Below, one piece after another: positions 50,332 to 58,969 of a stretch of DNA of 64,000 nucleotides (its first letter is position 1; each line of letters opens with the position of its first letter). This DNA comes from Flavobacterium cupreum (GTDB taxonomy: Bacteria; Bacteroidota; Bacteroidia; Flavobacteriales; Flavobacteriaceae): assembly GCF_003996965.1 (NCBI RefSeq), contig NZ_QWDM01000010.1, positions 1 to 64,000 on the forward strand, in the 5' to 3' direction. Position numbers and translations under genes: made by a program. The notes under the pieces are model-generated. The model was not told the DNA's origin, made no database searches, and worked only from the letters and a program-made list of their open reading frames with translations.

Positions 50332-50718
50332 TTAATTTAACGCAAACGGAGCACACATTCTGAAAGTAGGAACAATTACTTTGAATGTTTTTGTAGACGT
50401 GAAATTAATCATATTAAAATGACCTTTCATGGCTCCATAAGGAGATGATAATAAACAGCCGGAACTGTACGTATGGTTTTCTCCTGGTTTTAAAACGGGT
50501 TTCTTGCCAATAACGCCTTCTCCGTCAACAACTTCAATGTCGTTTAATGAGTCAAAAATTTCCCAGTGACGAGAGGTCAGCTGAACAGAATCTTTACTGT
50601 GATTTTCGATTGTTATCACGTAACTAAAGGCAAAGTGGATCTTGTAGTTTTTGAAGTAAGTACCTTCAAAACTAGTTAAAACAGATATTTTTATGCCTCG
50701 TGTTATCTGAGAAACCAT
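50332..50718 (-). CDS. apaG: ApaG protein
   Basis: A 128-residue ApaG of the fibronectin-like fold, linked in enterobacteria to Co2+/Mg2+ homeostasis, though its chemistry is unclear. Family marks are FAYVITIENHS-like (FAFSYVITIENHSKDSVQL), TSRHWEIFDS, VVDGEGVIGKKPVLKPGE and YSSGCLLSSPYGAMKGHF. It is complete and cytoplasmic. TAAGTTTG on the minus strand at 50752-50759 gives it its own -7 box, although it follows the plug-protein gene on the same strand by 81 bp. Confidence 0.95.
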   Translation of the reverse strand: MVSQITRGIKISVLTSFEGTYFKNYKIHFAFSYVITIENHSKDSVQLTSRHWEIFDSLNDIEVVDGEGVIGKKPVLKPGENHTYSSGCLLSSPYGAMKGHFNMINFTSTKTFKVIVPTFRMCAPFALN

Positions 50719-50799
50719 ACTAACGTCGTATATATGTGTGTGTTATAGTTGCAAACTTACAAAAAAAAATCCTTTGACCGAAATCCTTTAACAATGTTT

Positions 50800-52059
50800 T
50801 TAGTTGGTGATATTGATGGAGTTAGCATTTCCTTTTCCGATAACTCTTTCATAACGATCTGAACTTTGCTTATAATAAACCAGTATGATATACTCGTTTT
50901 CGGTTTGGTAGAAGTTTCCATCAATCGCATTTTCGTAATCAATAACTCCTTTTTTATCTGCAATCTTATATTCAAAATTGGTAAAACCCTGTTTGATCAT
51001 TAGCGCTTTTTCGTAAACTCCTTTATCGGCATTATAATCCATTTTGTATTCCGGAGTTAAGCTGTAATTGTTAAACATTCCTGTGATGTAAATGTCTTTG
51101 TTTAACCGGAAAGCAGGGGCAGAAAGCGTAAAATAAACCCACGCATAATCAGCTTCGATCTGGTTATTCGATGCGTTTATGTTTTTTACCACAAAGTTTC
51201 CGTTTACATCCTGATTCAAAGTATAGATCTGACTGGCCCTTGCCTGATTGGTATACAAATAAGAATTATAAATGTCACTGTTAGAACCCACCTTGCCCAC
51301 ATTATTGCTTGCAGAGCGGATGTCTTTATTCTCAAAATAAAGAAACTCATTTCCAGCCCAAAATTGTGTTTCCTTATCGTACTTGTACACCAATTGATTG
51401 CCAATTGTGTACTGCGGTACAATGTTTTTAATGCTTGTATTGAAATCACCATTTTGCAGCAAAAGCACTTTTATATTTTGTAAAGGTGTCTGAAAAACAA
51501 TGTCATTGGAGAGTATCGAAAAATCAAGATTCTGCTTATAATCGATATTGCTGAGGTTTCTTGTTCTTTTTACCTGGACAGCTACGGTGGAACGTTCTTC
51601 GTATAAAATAAATTTTCTCGAAAAAACCACTTCTCTGTCCTCATTTAGAATCTTAAGCATGTAATTTCCTGAAATTCTCAATTGACTGGTAAACTGGTTG
51701 GGGAAAGCAAGTCGGTAATGCGAATAAATCTGAAGCGTATTGAAGGAATTGGAATAATCAGTAATTCGTTGGTTATCAAATCCACGAATATAATCCGTTT
51801 TCGGAATATCGGTTGGTTTCCAATTGTAATCGCAATGCGTGATGTCAAAGTAATAATTGGCTTCACTGCCAAACAAGTCATCAAATTGTAATTCAAAAGT
51901 AGCGCCTAATTCAAATATAGGAATAACATTTGCACCATTCTGAACAAAGGAAACCGTCTTGATATTGTATGGCGGCGCAACTTCGGTTTGTACTTCCTGG
52001 GCAGTCACCGAAGCAAAAATGAAAAACAAAAGCAGGTTCTGAAACAAAAATTTTGACAT
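50800..52059 (-). CDS. Type IX secretion system plug protein (DUF5103)
   Basis: A 419-residue periplasmic protein with a signal peptide (MSKFLFQNLLLFFIFASVTAQ). It has the DUF5103 architecture: an N-terminal beta-sandwich with YYFDITHCDYNWKPTDIPKTDYIRGF and YRLAFPNQFTSQLRISGNYML, and a C-terminal Ig-like part ending in YILVYYKQSSDRYERVIG. In Flavobacterium johnsoniae the DUF5103 protein is the Plug that closes the periplasmic side of the giant T9SS translocon SprA. That fits the T9SS cargo protein at 14455-16605. No other T9SS component is in the window. Confidence 0.9.
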   Translation of the reverse strand: MSKFLFQNLLLFFIFASVTAQEVQTEVAPPYNIKTVSFVQNGANVIPIFELGATFELQFDDLFGSEANYYFDITHCDYNWKPTDIPKTDYIRGFDNQRITDYSNSFNTLQIYSHYRLAFPNQFTSQLRISGNYMLKILNEDREVVFSRKFILYEERSTVAVQVKRTRNLSNIDYKQNLDFSILSNDIVFQTPLQNIKVLLLQNGDFNTSIKNIVPQYTIGNQLVYKYDKETQFWAGNEFLYFENKDIRSASNNVGKVGSNSDIYNSYLYTNQARASQIYTLNQDVNGNFVVKNINASNNQIEADYAWVYFTLSAPAFRLNKDIYITGMFNNYSLTPEYKMDYNADKGVYEKALMIKQGFTNFEYKIADKKGVIDYENAIDGNFYQTENEYIILVYYKQSSDRYERVIGKGNANSINITN

Positions 52060-52142
52060 CTTATTTAGGTTGTAAGATTGTAAATATAAGAATTTATACC
52101 ATGTAATGAGAAGTGATCTTATTTGGTTTTGAAAACAACTAA

Positions 52143-55052
52143 TTAAGAACCCAAAATGTATTCCAGGTTAACTTCGATTTCGTCGTTGATATAACTTTCT
52201 TCCAAAAGGGAATCGGACAACAGCTTTTTGTTTTCCTGCAGTTTGATTATTTTTTCCTCGACTGTATTTTTCGAAATAAACCGAACCACATTAACTTTAT
52301 TCAATTGCCCAATTCGATGTGCCCTTCCAACCCCTTGTTTTTCAGCAAAAGGATTCCACCAGGGATCTAAGAACAAAACATAAGAAGCTTTGGTAATATT
52401 CAGTCCGACACCACCTGCTTTGAGTGATATAAAAAATAACAAAGGATCGTCCTTTTCCTGAAACAGATTAACCTGGCGTTCTCTTTCACTGGCAGGAGTT
52501 GCGCCTGTAATTTCACAAAATCCAATCTTATTTTCTTTGCACCAATTCGTGTAAAAACTCAAATTGGTTACAAAGGAACTGAAAATGATCGTTTTCTGCC
52601 GTTCTTGTACCAAAGTTTCCAGATAATTGGTGACGGCAAGATATTTTCCAGAATCGATTTCAGAATCCTGATCGATCATTTTTGGATGATTGCTCAGTTG
52701 TCTTAATTTCATCAGCGTGTTGATAATGCTGATTTTGTCAGCGCTCGAGCCATCTGTTTTCAGTAAAAAATTCCGTGCCTTTGATTTTTCTTTTTCATAT
52801 AATTTTTCCTGTTCAGGATCCATATCGCAATAATAAATCTGTTCTGACAGTTCGGGCAAGTCTTTTAAAACCTGTTCTTTCGTTCTTCTTAAAATATAAG
52901 GATGAATCAGGTTCTTTAATTCAGACAAACTATTTTCATCCTGCTTTTTCTCAATCGGAATTTTAAAATTTTCTGCAAAAAACGCATAACTGCCCAGAAT
53001 ATCCGGGTTTATAAATTGCATTTGCGACCATAAATCGTCCAGTGAGTTTTCAATAGGCGTACCGCTCAGCGCCATTTTATGAGCCGTATTTATTTTAGTA
53101 ATGGCTTTGAAAATTTTGGAGTTTTTATTTTTAATGTACTGGCTTTCATCCAGAATTAAATAACGGAAATTATATTTTTCTAAAATTGAAATATCACGAT
53201 GCACAATGTTGTAACTGGTAAAAATTAAATCGGATGTTTCTAATCGGCTCACTAATAATTTTCTGTCGTTCCCCACATATTGCATTTTTGAAAAGTGCGG
53301 CGTAAATTTTAATGCCTCGTTATACCAGTTAAAAACCAGTGAAGAAGGTAAAACAATCAGGGCTTTCAAAGGTTCTCTTTCAATAACCGTTTCGTTTTGA
53401 AACAAATCAAAATTCGTGGTTTTAGTGGTAAATCCTAGCTGTTCCTGCACCGCAACGAGTACGGCTAAGGTCTGTAATGTTTTTCCAAGTCCCATATCAT
53501 CAGCCAGACAGGCGCCTAAATTCGAGTTAAAATGACCTAAAAGCCATTTTACGCCCTCAATCTGGTAAGGTCTCAAAGTTGCTTTTAGCAAATCAGAAGA
53601 GGTGTATTCTGCTTCATCAATTACCTCGTTTTTGATTTCCGGAATCCTATCCAGAGCAGTAAAATTACTTTTACGCAAAAGCAGGTTTCCGTTCTCCGTT
53701 TTGGCCAGTTTTGCGAGCGAACTATACTTGCTGAGCCATTCGGAAGGAATCAGAAAATAGTTTCCGTCAGGCAGTAAAAAGAGCCTTTCCCTGCTTTTTA
53801 TGTTCGGAATGATTTCCCTGAAGTTAATCGTAAAAGTTCCAATCGTAATGATTATTTTAATGTCGAACCAGTCTTCTTTTGTCTCCTCTTTTGAAGCTGA
53901 AATGGTATGGGTTTCTGTACTGATTTCCCTGCTTTCCAGTTTTAAATTCCGGATGGTAAACCCTAAACGTTCCAGTTCTTCTTTGCGGTCAATAACGAAT
54001 TGGATATTACTATAAGTATCAGGGATTTCGGTGTCTGAATGCAATCCAAATAAATCGTTTTTGACTTTTGTTAAGCCAATTGCAAGTAATTTGTCTATAT
54101 ATAAGATCTCATCAGGACTGCGTCTGAACTGAATTATTTTCGGTTCATTGGCAACGCTGAAATCAACAAAAGAATGTGTTTTCTTTGTTTTGCAGGCATC
54201 AAACAAATAGCCGTTATAATCAAAATAAAGGTTGAGGTAATAACAGTTTTTGAAAAAATCATAAACCGGCTGAATCGTGCAGGAAATGATCTGATCACGA
54301 TGCTCAATTTCAAAACCGTTGGCTTCGATATCTATTTTTTTGGCGATTTGGGGAATGAAGTTCTTAAAATAATCATCTACTAATTTGGAAGGGATCCCGA
54401 TGGACTCCTTCTTTAGAAAAGGCGAAAGTTTTTTAGCATTAAGCTCTTTCAGCTGGCCTAATTTTTTATCGATAATTAACCAGCCCGGCTCATCCAGCAG
54501 TATTTCGACACTGCTGTTCACAGGTGAAAATATGGTATCGTTTTCTTTTAAAGATAACGTATATGTAATTCCTTCCTCATGTTTGTTAAAACGAATCTGA
54601 GGTTCAAAACAAAGCGAATTTACAGCAACTCTGGAGCGGTAAAAATCCTTTTCGGCTCCCATGTTAAGCGATAGCGGAAACTGTTCCTGTACAATCAAAT
54701 TGTAAAACGAATCTAAATTTATTTTTAAATGCTGGCGGATGGCAAAATCAATTTTGGAATCTTTTTGCAGGTCAGCAATTGTTTTTGCAGATTTGATTTT
54801 TGTACTGAATTTTTTGAAAATAAATTCAGGCTTTAAAGCTTCACAAACCGTTAGTATTTTTTTTGAATTGGAATTTAAATTCTCAAAAACGATTCCAAAG
54901 CTCTCGAGCACAGTCGTGCTTGCTTTTTTGTCTAAATACTTAATTTCACTGGTATTTTCAACAATGTAAGCTGTTGGAATATGAGTATTCAGATTTTTGT
55001 CAAAACTTATGTCAAAACAAAACTGAAATGATTTTGTAAGATCCAGGGTCAC
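52143..55052 (-). CDS. SNF2-family DEAD/DEAH box helicase
   Basis: A 969-residue protein. The N-terminal half (about 1-490) is family-specific and holds no named domain that I can identify. The SNF2 ATPase follows: DDMGLGKTLQTLAVL (Walker A), YLILDESQYIKN (motif II, DESQ), LSGTPIENSLDDLWS (motif III), and the C-terminal lobe with LFFISLKAGGVGLNITKASYVLFLDPWWNPFAEKQGVGRAHRIGQ. It probably remodels protein-DNA contacts, for instance on stalled RNA polymerase, but the target is unknown. It starts with GTG. It is followed by the plug-protein gene with 83 bp between, same strand. Confidence 0.9.
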   Translation of the reverse strand: MTLDLTKSFQFCFDISFDKNLNTHIPTAYIVENTSEIKYLDKKASTTVLESFGIVFENLNSNSKKILTVCEALKPEFIFKKFSTKIKSAKTIADLQKDSKIDFAIRQHLKINLDSFYNLIVQEQFPLSLNMGAEKDFYRSRVAVNSLCFEPQIRFNKHEEGITYTLSLKENDTIFSPVNSSVEILLDEPGWLIIDKKLGQLKELNAKKLSPFLKKESIGIPSKLVDDYFKNFIPQIAKKIDIEANGFEIEHRDQIISCTIQPVYDFFKNCYYLNLYFDYNGYLFDACKTKKTHSFVDFSVANEPKIIQFRRSPDEILYIDKLLAIGLTKVKNDLFGLHSDTEIPDTYSNIQFVIDRKEELERLGFTIRNLKLESREISTETHTISASKEETKEDWFDIKIIITIGTFTINFREIIPNIKSRERLFLLPDGNYFLIPSEWLSKYSSLAKLAKTENGNLLLRKSNFTALDRIPEIKNEVIDEAEYTSSDLLKATLRPYQIEGVKWLLGHFNSNLGACLADDMGLGKTLQTLAVLVAVQEQLGFTTKTTNFDLFQNETVIEREPLKALIVLPSSLVFNWYNEALKFTPHFSKMQYVGNDRKLLVSRLETSDLIFTSYNIVHRDISILEKYNFRYLILDESQYIKNKNSKIFKAITKINTAHKMALSGTPIENSLDDLWSQMQFINPDILGSYAFFAENFKIPIEKKQDENSLSELKNLIHPYILRRTKEQVLKDLPELSEQIYYCDMDPEQEKLYEKEKSKARNFLLKTDGSSADKISIINTLMKLRQLSNHPKMIDQDSEIDSGKYLAVTNYLETLVQERQKTIIFSSFVTNLSFYTNWCKENKIGFCEITGATPASERERQVNLFQEKDDPLLFFISLKAGGVGLNITKASYVLFLDPWWNPFAEKQGVGRAHRIGQLNKVNVVRFISKNTVEEKIIKLQENKKLLSDSLLEESYINDEIEVNLEYILGS

Positions 55053-55181
55053 GGTTTACTTCTGTTGGAATTTGGGAAAATATTTTTTTACCATATAAGT
55101 CATGTAAGGAATTATAAATTTTTGCTTCAGGCTTAAATGAAACTTACATGACCTATATGGTTTTAAAAAAAGTCAGATGGT

Positions 55182-55955
55182 TTAGTTCTCCGGTTTAAAA
55201 CAAAGCGGAATAATTTCGCCTTTTGCCAGACAATATTTTTCTACCAGTCCGGCTGCGATTTTATTGGTGTAATCTTCTTCAATTACGATAAAACCAATAC
55301 TTCTCAATTTATCAAAATAATCGCGCCCGTATACACGAACGTGATCGTACTGCCCGAAAATAGCCGCACGTTCTTTTTGATCTGTAATAGAATCATCAGT
55401 AAACGTAGTCGCTCTGGATAAATCCTGCGGAATCTGAAGGATGGCCATTCCGCCCGGTTTCAGGACGCGGTACAATTCCTGCATGGCTTTGGTATCATCC
55501 GGAATATGTTCCAATACGTGATTGCATAAAATCACATCGTATTCGTTATCCTTAAAAGGTAAATTGCAAATATCTGCTTTTACATCTGCCAACGGCGAAA
55601 GTAAATCGGTTGTGGTGTAATCCAGGTTTTTCTGCTTGCGGAATCTTTTATAAAAAGCCTGTTCCGGAGCAAAATGCAGCACTTTTTTAGGAGCTGTAAA
55701 AAAATCAGTCTGGTCGTTTAAGTACAGCCAGAGTAAACGGTGTCTTTCTAACGAAAGTGTGCTGGGCGAAAGTACATTCGGACGCTGTTTGCCATATCCG
55801 TAAGGCAAAAACATCCTGAAACTTTTTCCGTCAATCGGATCAGTGTATTTATTTCCTTTTAACGATAGAGCCAAAATCGGACGGGCCACATAACTCAAAC
55901 GAATTAATAGTGGGCGTGGTATTGTATTAAGTACTAGTTTAAAAAGTTTCTTCAC
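55182..55955 (-). CDS. Class I SAM-dependent methyltransferase
   Basis: A 257-residue methyltransferase. I start at GTG 55955 (MKKLFKLVLNTIPRPLLIR); an upstream GTG at 55994 lies within an inverted-repeat arm, so the 13 extra codons are not credible. The Rossmann core is VLHFAPEQAFYKRFRK, DYTTTDLLSPLADVKADICNLPFKDNEYDVILCNHVLEHIPDD and ELYRVLKPGGMAILQIP. The last two are methyltransferase motifs II-III. The first glycine loop is unusual (FAPEQAF rather than GxGxG). Substrate unknown. Confidence 0.85.
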   Translation of the reverse strand: MKKLFKLVLNTIPRPLLIRLSYVARPILALSLKGNKYTDPIDGKSFRMFLPYGYGKQRPNVLSPSTLSLERHRLLWLYLNDQTDFFTAPKKVLHFAPEQAFYKRFRKQKNLDYTTTDLLSPLADVKADICNLPFKDNEYDVILCNHVLEHIPDDTKAMQELYRVLKPGGMAILQIPQDLSRATTFTDDSITDQKERAAIFGQYDHVRVYGRDYFDKLRSIGFIVIEEDYTNKIAAGLVEKYCLAKGEIIPLCFKPEN

Positions 55956-55970
55956 GGTTAAATAAATTTG

Positions 55971-56471
55971 AACACGAATTTCACAAATTAGCACGGATTA
56001 ATTGCATGTGTGAAATTTCACGAACCTTGATTGGGTTTAAAGTATTATTCTTTTATATTTTAGGCTATCTTCTCCAAAATTGATCAATAAACCTAATTTA
56101 TTTTTTGATGCAGCTAAATAATTCAATGTCTGTTTAATCTCACTTGTTGATAGTGCTGCAATTGCTTTTAATTCTAAAATAATTTCATCATAAATAACAA
56201 AGTCTGCAAAATAGTAGCTTGGTAATATAATGTCTTTATAGGCGATGTTGTATTTTAATTCCCTTTTATAAGGAATTTCATTTCTTTGGAACTCATATTC
56301 CAGAGCATCACTATAAACTTTTTCACTATGTCCTTTCCCTAAAATTTTATGGACTTCCATGCAAATTCCAATAATTTTATAAGACTCTTCCTTTAAATAT
56401 AATTCACTCATCATTCATTTAGTGAAATTTCAACAATATATTATTTCGTGCTAATTTGTGGAATTTGTGTT
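55971..56471. mobile_element. Inverted-repeat-bounded cassette carrying a GxxExxY gene
   Basis: The left arm 55971-56002 and right arm 56440-56471 are 28/32 complementary (AACACRAATTYCACAAATTA...). An inner TGAAATTTCAC pair extends the symmetry to about 53 bp per arm. The 501-bp unit holds a single gene and lies between map (whose stop codon touches the right end) and the methyltransferase. No target-site duplication is obvious. Confidence 0.75.
56037..56414 (-). CDS. GxxExxY protein (PD-(D/E)XK nuclease-like)
   Basis: A 125-residue GxxExxY protein. The namesake motif is G28-x-x-E31-x-x-Y34 in GHSEKVY. The predicted nuclease core is Asp71 in FADFVIYDEIILELKAI with Glu81 and Lys83 (ExK), followed by a helix with Gln95 (IKQTLNYLAASK), a pattern of the PD-(D/E)XK superfamily. 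The final segment KLGLLINFGEDSLKYKRIIL is highly conserved in the family. Activity has not been settled to my knowledge. It fills an inverted-repeat cassette. Confidence 0.9.
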   Translation of the reverse strand: MMSELYLKEESYKIIGICMEVHKILGKGHSEKVYSDALEYEFQRNEIPYKRELKYNIAYKDIILPSYYFADFVIYDEIILELKAIAALSTSEIKQTLNYLAASKNKLGLLINFGEDSLKYKRIIL

Positions 56472-57288
56472 ATAATACCAACGGAACTTGTCTAAATTCA
56501 TCTTCTTCGGTACTTTCGATTCCTAAAGCTTTATAGATGTAATAGAAAGTCGATAAGATTTCCGGTTTTCCATCGATCAGGGCAACGTCGTGTTCGAAAT
56601 GGGCGCTTGGTTTTCCGTCGGCAGTGAGGATTGTCCAGCCGTCTTTTAGCTGTTTGATGTTTCTGGTTCCCATGTTGATCATCGGTTCGATAGCAACGAC
56701 CATTCCTTCTACGAAAAGTTTACCGCGTCCACGTTTTCCGTAGTTTGGCATCTCCGGCTCTTCGTGCATTTTCTGTCCTAAACCATGACCTACTAATTCG
56801 CGAACAACTCCGTAACCATGAGATTCAGTATATTTTTGAATGGCATTTCCAACATCTTCAACGCGATTTCCGGCTTTAAATTCCCTGATACCAACGTAAA
56901 GAGATTCTTTTGTAATTTGTAAAAGCTTTTTAGTTTCCGGAGCAACCTCTCCAATTTCAAAACTATAGGCGTGATCTCCGTGATAGCCATTTTTATAAGC
57001 ACCACAATCTACAGAGATAACATCACCGCTTTTTAAAGGTGTGTTGTTAGGAATTCCGTGTACGACCTGTGCGTTCGGACTCATACAAAGTGAATTAGGG
57101 AAATCATATAATCCTAAAAAACTAGGTGTTGCACCGTGATCACGAATGAATTCTTCGGCTAATTTGTCAAGATATAATGTGGTAACGCCTTCTTTGATTT
57201 CAGAGGCAATCATTCCTAATGTTTTAGATACGATTAAGGCACTTTCGCGCATTAATTCAATTTCTTCACGTGATTTTACAATAATCAT
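56470..57288 (-). CDS. map: Type I methionine aminopeptidase
   Basis: A 272-residue metalloprotease that removes the initiator methionine from nascent proteins. It has the pita-bread fold metal ligands: DVISVDCGAYKNGYHGDHAYSF (both Asp), GHGLGQKMHEEPEMPNYG (His), EPMINMG (Glu) and the final Glu in HFEHDVAL. His near residue 80 (QVVHGIPN) is the substrate-contacting histidine. TACTTTTG on the minus strand at 57309-57316 is the -7 box, giving a leader of about 15 nt. The gene is flanked on both sides by the same inverted-repeat family. Confidence 0.96.
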   Translation of the reverse strand: MIIVKSREEIELMRESALIVSKTLGMIASEIKEGVTTLYLDKLAEEFIRDHGATPSFLGLYDFPNSLCMSPNAQVVHGIPNNTPLKSGDVISVDCGAYKNGYHGDHAYSFEIGEVAPETKKLLQITKESLYVGIREFKAGNRVEDVGNAIQKYTESHGYGVVRELVGHGLGQKMHEEPEMPNYGKRGRGKLFVEGMVVAIEPMINMGTRNIKQLKDGWTILTADGKPSAHFEHDVALIDGKPEILSTFYYIYKALGIESTEEDEFRQVPLVL

Positions 57289-57337
57289 AATTTTGGATTT
57301 TCAGTTCGCAAAAGTACAATTTTAATATAAATTTTTA

Positions 57338-57458
57338 GCCACGAATTTTATGAATTAGCATGAATTGAATATTAATAGAATAATTGAATTTCAGGAATCG
57401 CATTGCATTCAAAATTTACACCTACAATAATTAGTGATAATTAGTGAAATTCGTGACG
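57338..57458. repeat. Gene-less inverted-repeat element of the CACGAATT family
   Basis: A left arm near 57338-57366 (GCCACGAATTTTATGAATTA...) is imperfectly complementary to 57430-57458 (TTAGTGAAATTCGTGAC). They share the CACGAATT-core and AATTAGCA pattern with the arms of the GxxExxY cassette, but enclose only about 60 bp. Confidence 0.7.
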
Positions 57459-57558
57459 GACCTTTTTAATTTTCATTACTGTCCTTAAAAAAGCAACGCA
57501 CTTTCGGCTTACTATTTGACAGAAAAAACGTAAATTAGTAGTAAAAACGTTTACAATC

Positions 57559-58812
57559 ATGAAAACTACTACGGATCAGGATATATCAAAAGTCATCGCT
57601 TTAAGGAAAATGAAACGAAATGCTTTGGCACTTTTAGGTTTTGCAGTGCTGCTATTTATAATTGCCATTTATTTTAAAATTCCCATGTTACAGGCTTTTA
57701 GCGAAGCGGCAATGGTAGGCGGAATTGCCGACTGGTTTGCCGTGGTGGCCTTATTTCGCCATCCGCTGGGCATTCCGATCTGGCATACGGCTATTATTCC
57801 AACCAAAAAAAATGAGATTGGGGAGAACCTGGGAAATTTTGTTTCGGAAGAATTTCTGAACCGGGAAAAATTAGAAATTAAACTGGAAGAATTCAATTTT
57901 GCCACCAAAGCTTCTGATTGGTTATCCGAGGAAGAGAATGCCAACAAAATTGCCAATCTGGTTGCTGTAAATATGATTCCCGGAATTCTGAAAACGATCA
58001 AAGATGAAGATGTTAAGAGATTCATTCAGGTACAGTTTGCGGAAAAACTGCAATCTATAAATTTTGGGAACTGGGTTGCACTGGCCCTGGAACCTTTGCA
58101 GAAAGGAAATGTTAAAGACCAGCTGCTCACCAATTTGCTGGAAGTGATGAGTGGGGAATTAAGTAATAATAAAGATCTCATTCGGAAAAAAGTGAAAGAA
58201 TCAACGCCTTTTTTGAGTTTCGGTTTAGCCGATAAAAGTATTTCAGAAGGTATTTTTAACGGATTGCAGGAGTTTCTGGATGAAGCTAAAAATCCTGAAA
58301 GTGACATTAGGATTAAAATAGATGAATACGTTTATGATTTTCTGGATAAAGTTAAAAACTCGGAAGAGATGAGAGTAAAAATTAATAATATGATTCTTGA
58401 TTTTGCAGGAAAGAAAGAAGTTCAGGATTATATTAACGGAATTTGGGATGAGATTAAGTTATCCATCACAAAGGATTTGGAGAAAGGGGATGAGTCTTCC
58501 ATTAAAAATAATATTTCCGGTTTGATTCAGAGTTTTGGAAACGGACTGAAAGAAGATGCAGTTATGATTGACAAAATCAATAATTTTATCAAAAACGATT
58601 TGTTGTCGGTTCTGCTCAATAACAAAAAAGTAATTGGAGATCTTATTTCTTCCACGGTAAAAAGCTGGGACGGAAAAGAAGTTTCTGAAAAATTAGAATT
58701 GGAAATCGGAAAAGACCTTCAGTATATAAGAATCAACGGTACCTTGGTGGGCGGATTAATCGGTATCGTCATTTATAGTGTAGAATGGATGTATCACTAT
58801 TTTATGGTTTAA
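57559..58812 (+). CDS. DUF445 membrane protein
   Basis: A 417-residue inner-membrane protein. Membrane segments lie at about 21-41 (RNALALLGFAVLLFIIAIYF) and near the C-terminus (LVGGLIGIVIYSVEWMYHYF). The signature AMVGGIADWFAVVALFRHPLGIPIWHTAIIP sits between residues 51 and 81. The long middle is helical and charged, with coiled-coil-like segments. DUF445/YjiN-like proteins are of unknown function. It is complete, and converges on gpmI across a bidirectional terminator. Confidence 0.9.
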   Translation: MKTTTDQDISKVIALRKMKRNALALLGFAVLLFIIAIYFKIPMLQAFSEAAMVGGIADWFAVVALFRHPLGIPIWHTAIIPTKKNEIGENLGNFVSEEFLNREKLEIKLEEFNFATKASDWLSEEENANKIANLVAVNMIPGILKTIKDEDVKRFIQVQFAEKLQSINFGNWVALALEPLQKGNVKDQLLTNLLEVMSGELSNNKDLIRKKVKESTPFLSFGLADKSISEGIFNGLQEFLDEAKNPESDIRIKIDEYVYDFLDKVKNSEEMRVKINNMILDFAGKKEVQDYINGIWDEIKLSITKDLEKGDESSIKNNISGLIQSFGNGLKEDAVMIDKINNFIKNDLLSVLLNNKKVIGDLISSTVKSWDGKEVSEKLELEIGKDLQYIRINGTLVGGLIGIVIYSVEWMYHYFMV

Positions 58813-58831
58813 AATGTTGTTCAAAACAGAT

Positions 58832-58893
58832 TGTCAGGCTGAGCGAAGTCGAAGCCCTTCTGTGTTACAAGCCTTCGACTTCGCTCAGGATGA
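58832..58893. repeat. CTTCGACTTCGCTCAG-family inverted repeat
   Basis: TGTCAGGCTGAGCGAAGTCGAAG (58832-58854, split here as TGTCAGGCTG and AGCGAAGTCGAAG) faces CCTTCGACTTCGCTCAGGAT (58872-58891). It is the same family as the duplicated copies at 29908-30151, with arms in the opposite order. Confidence 0.85.
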
Positions 58894-58914
58894 TATCACG
58901 TGATGATAGAAACA

Positions 58915-58950
58915 AAAAAGAGACAAATTCTAAAATTTGTCTCTTTTTTT
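58915..58950. terminator. Bidirectional terminator between DUF445 and gpmI genes
   Basis: AAAGAGACAAATT-ctaa-AATTTGTCTCTTT, a 13-bp stem with A-run before and T-run after. Confidence 0.9.
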
Positions 58951-58969
58951 ATACTTCAAAAAGTGTTTT

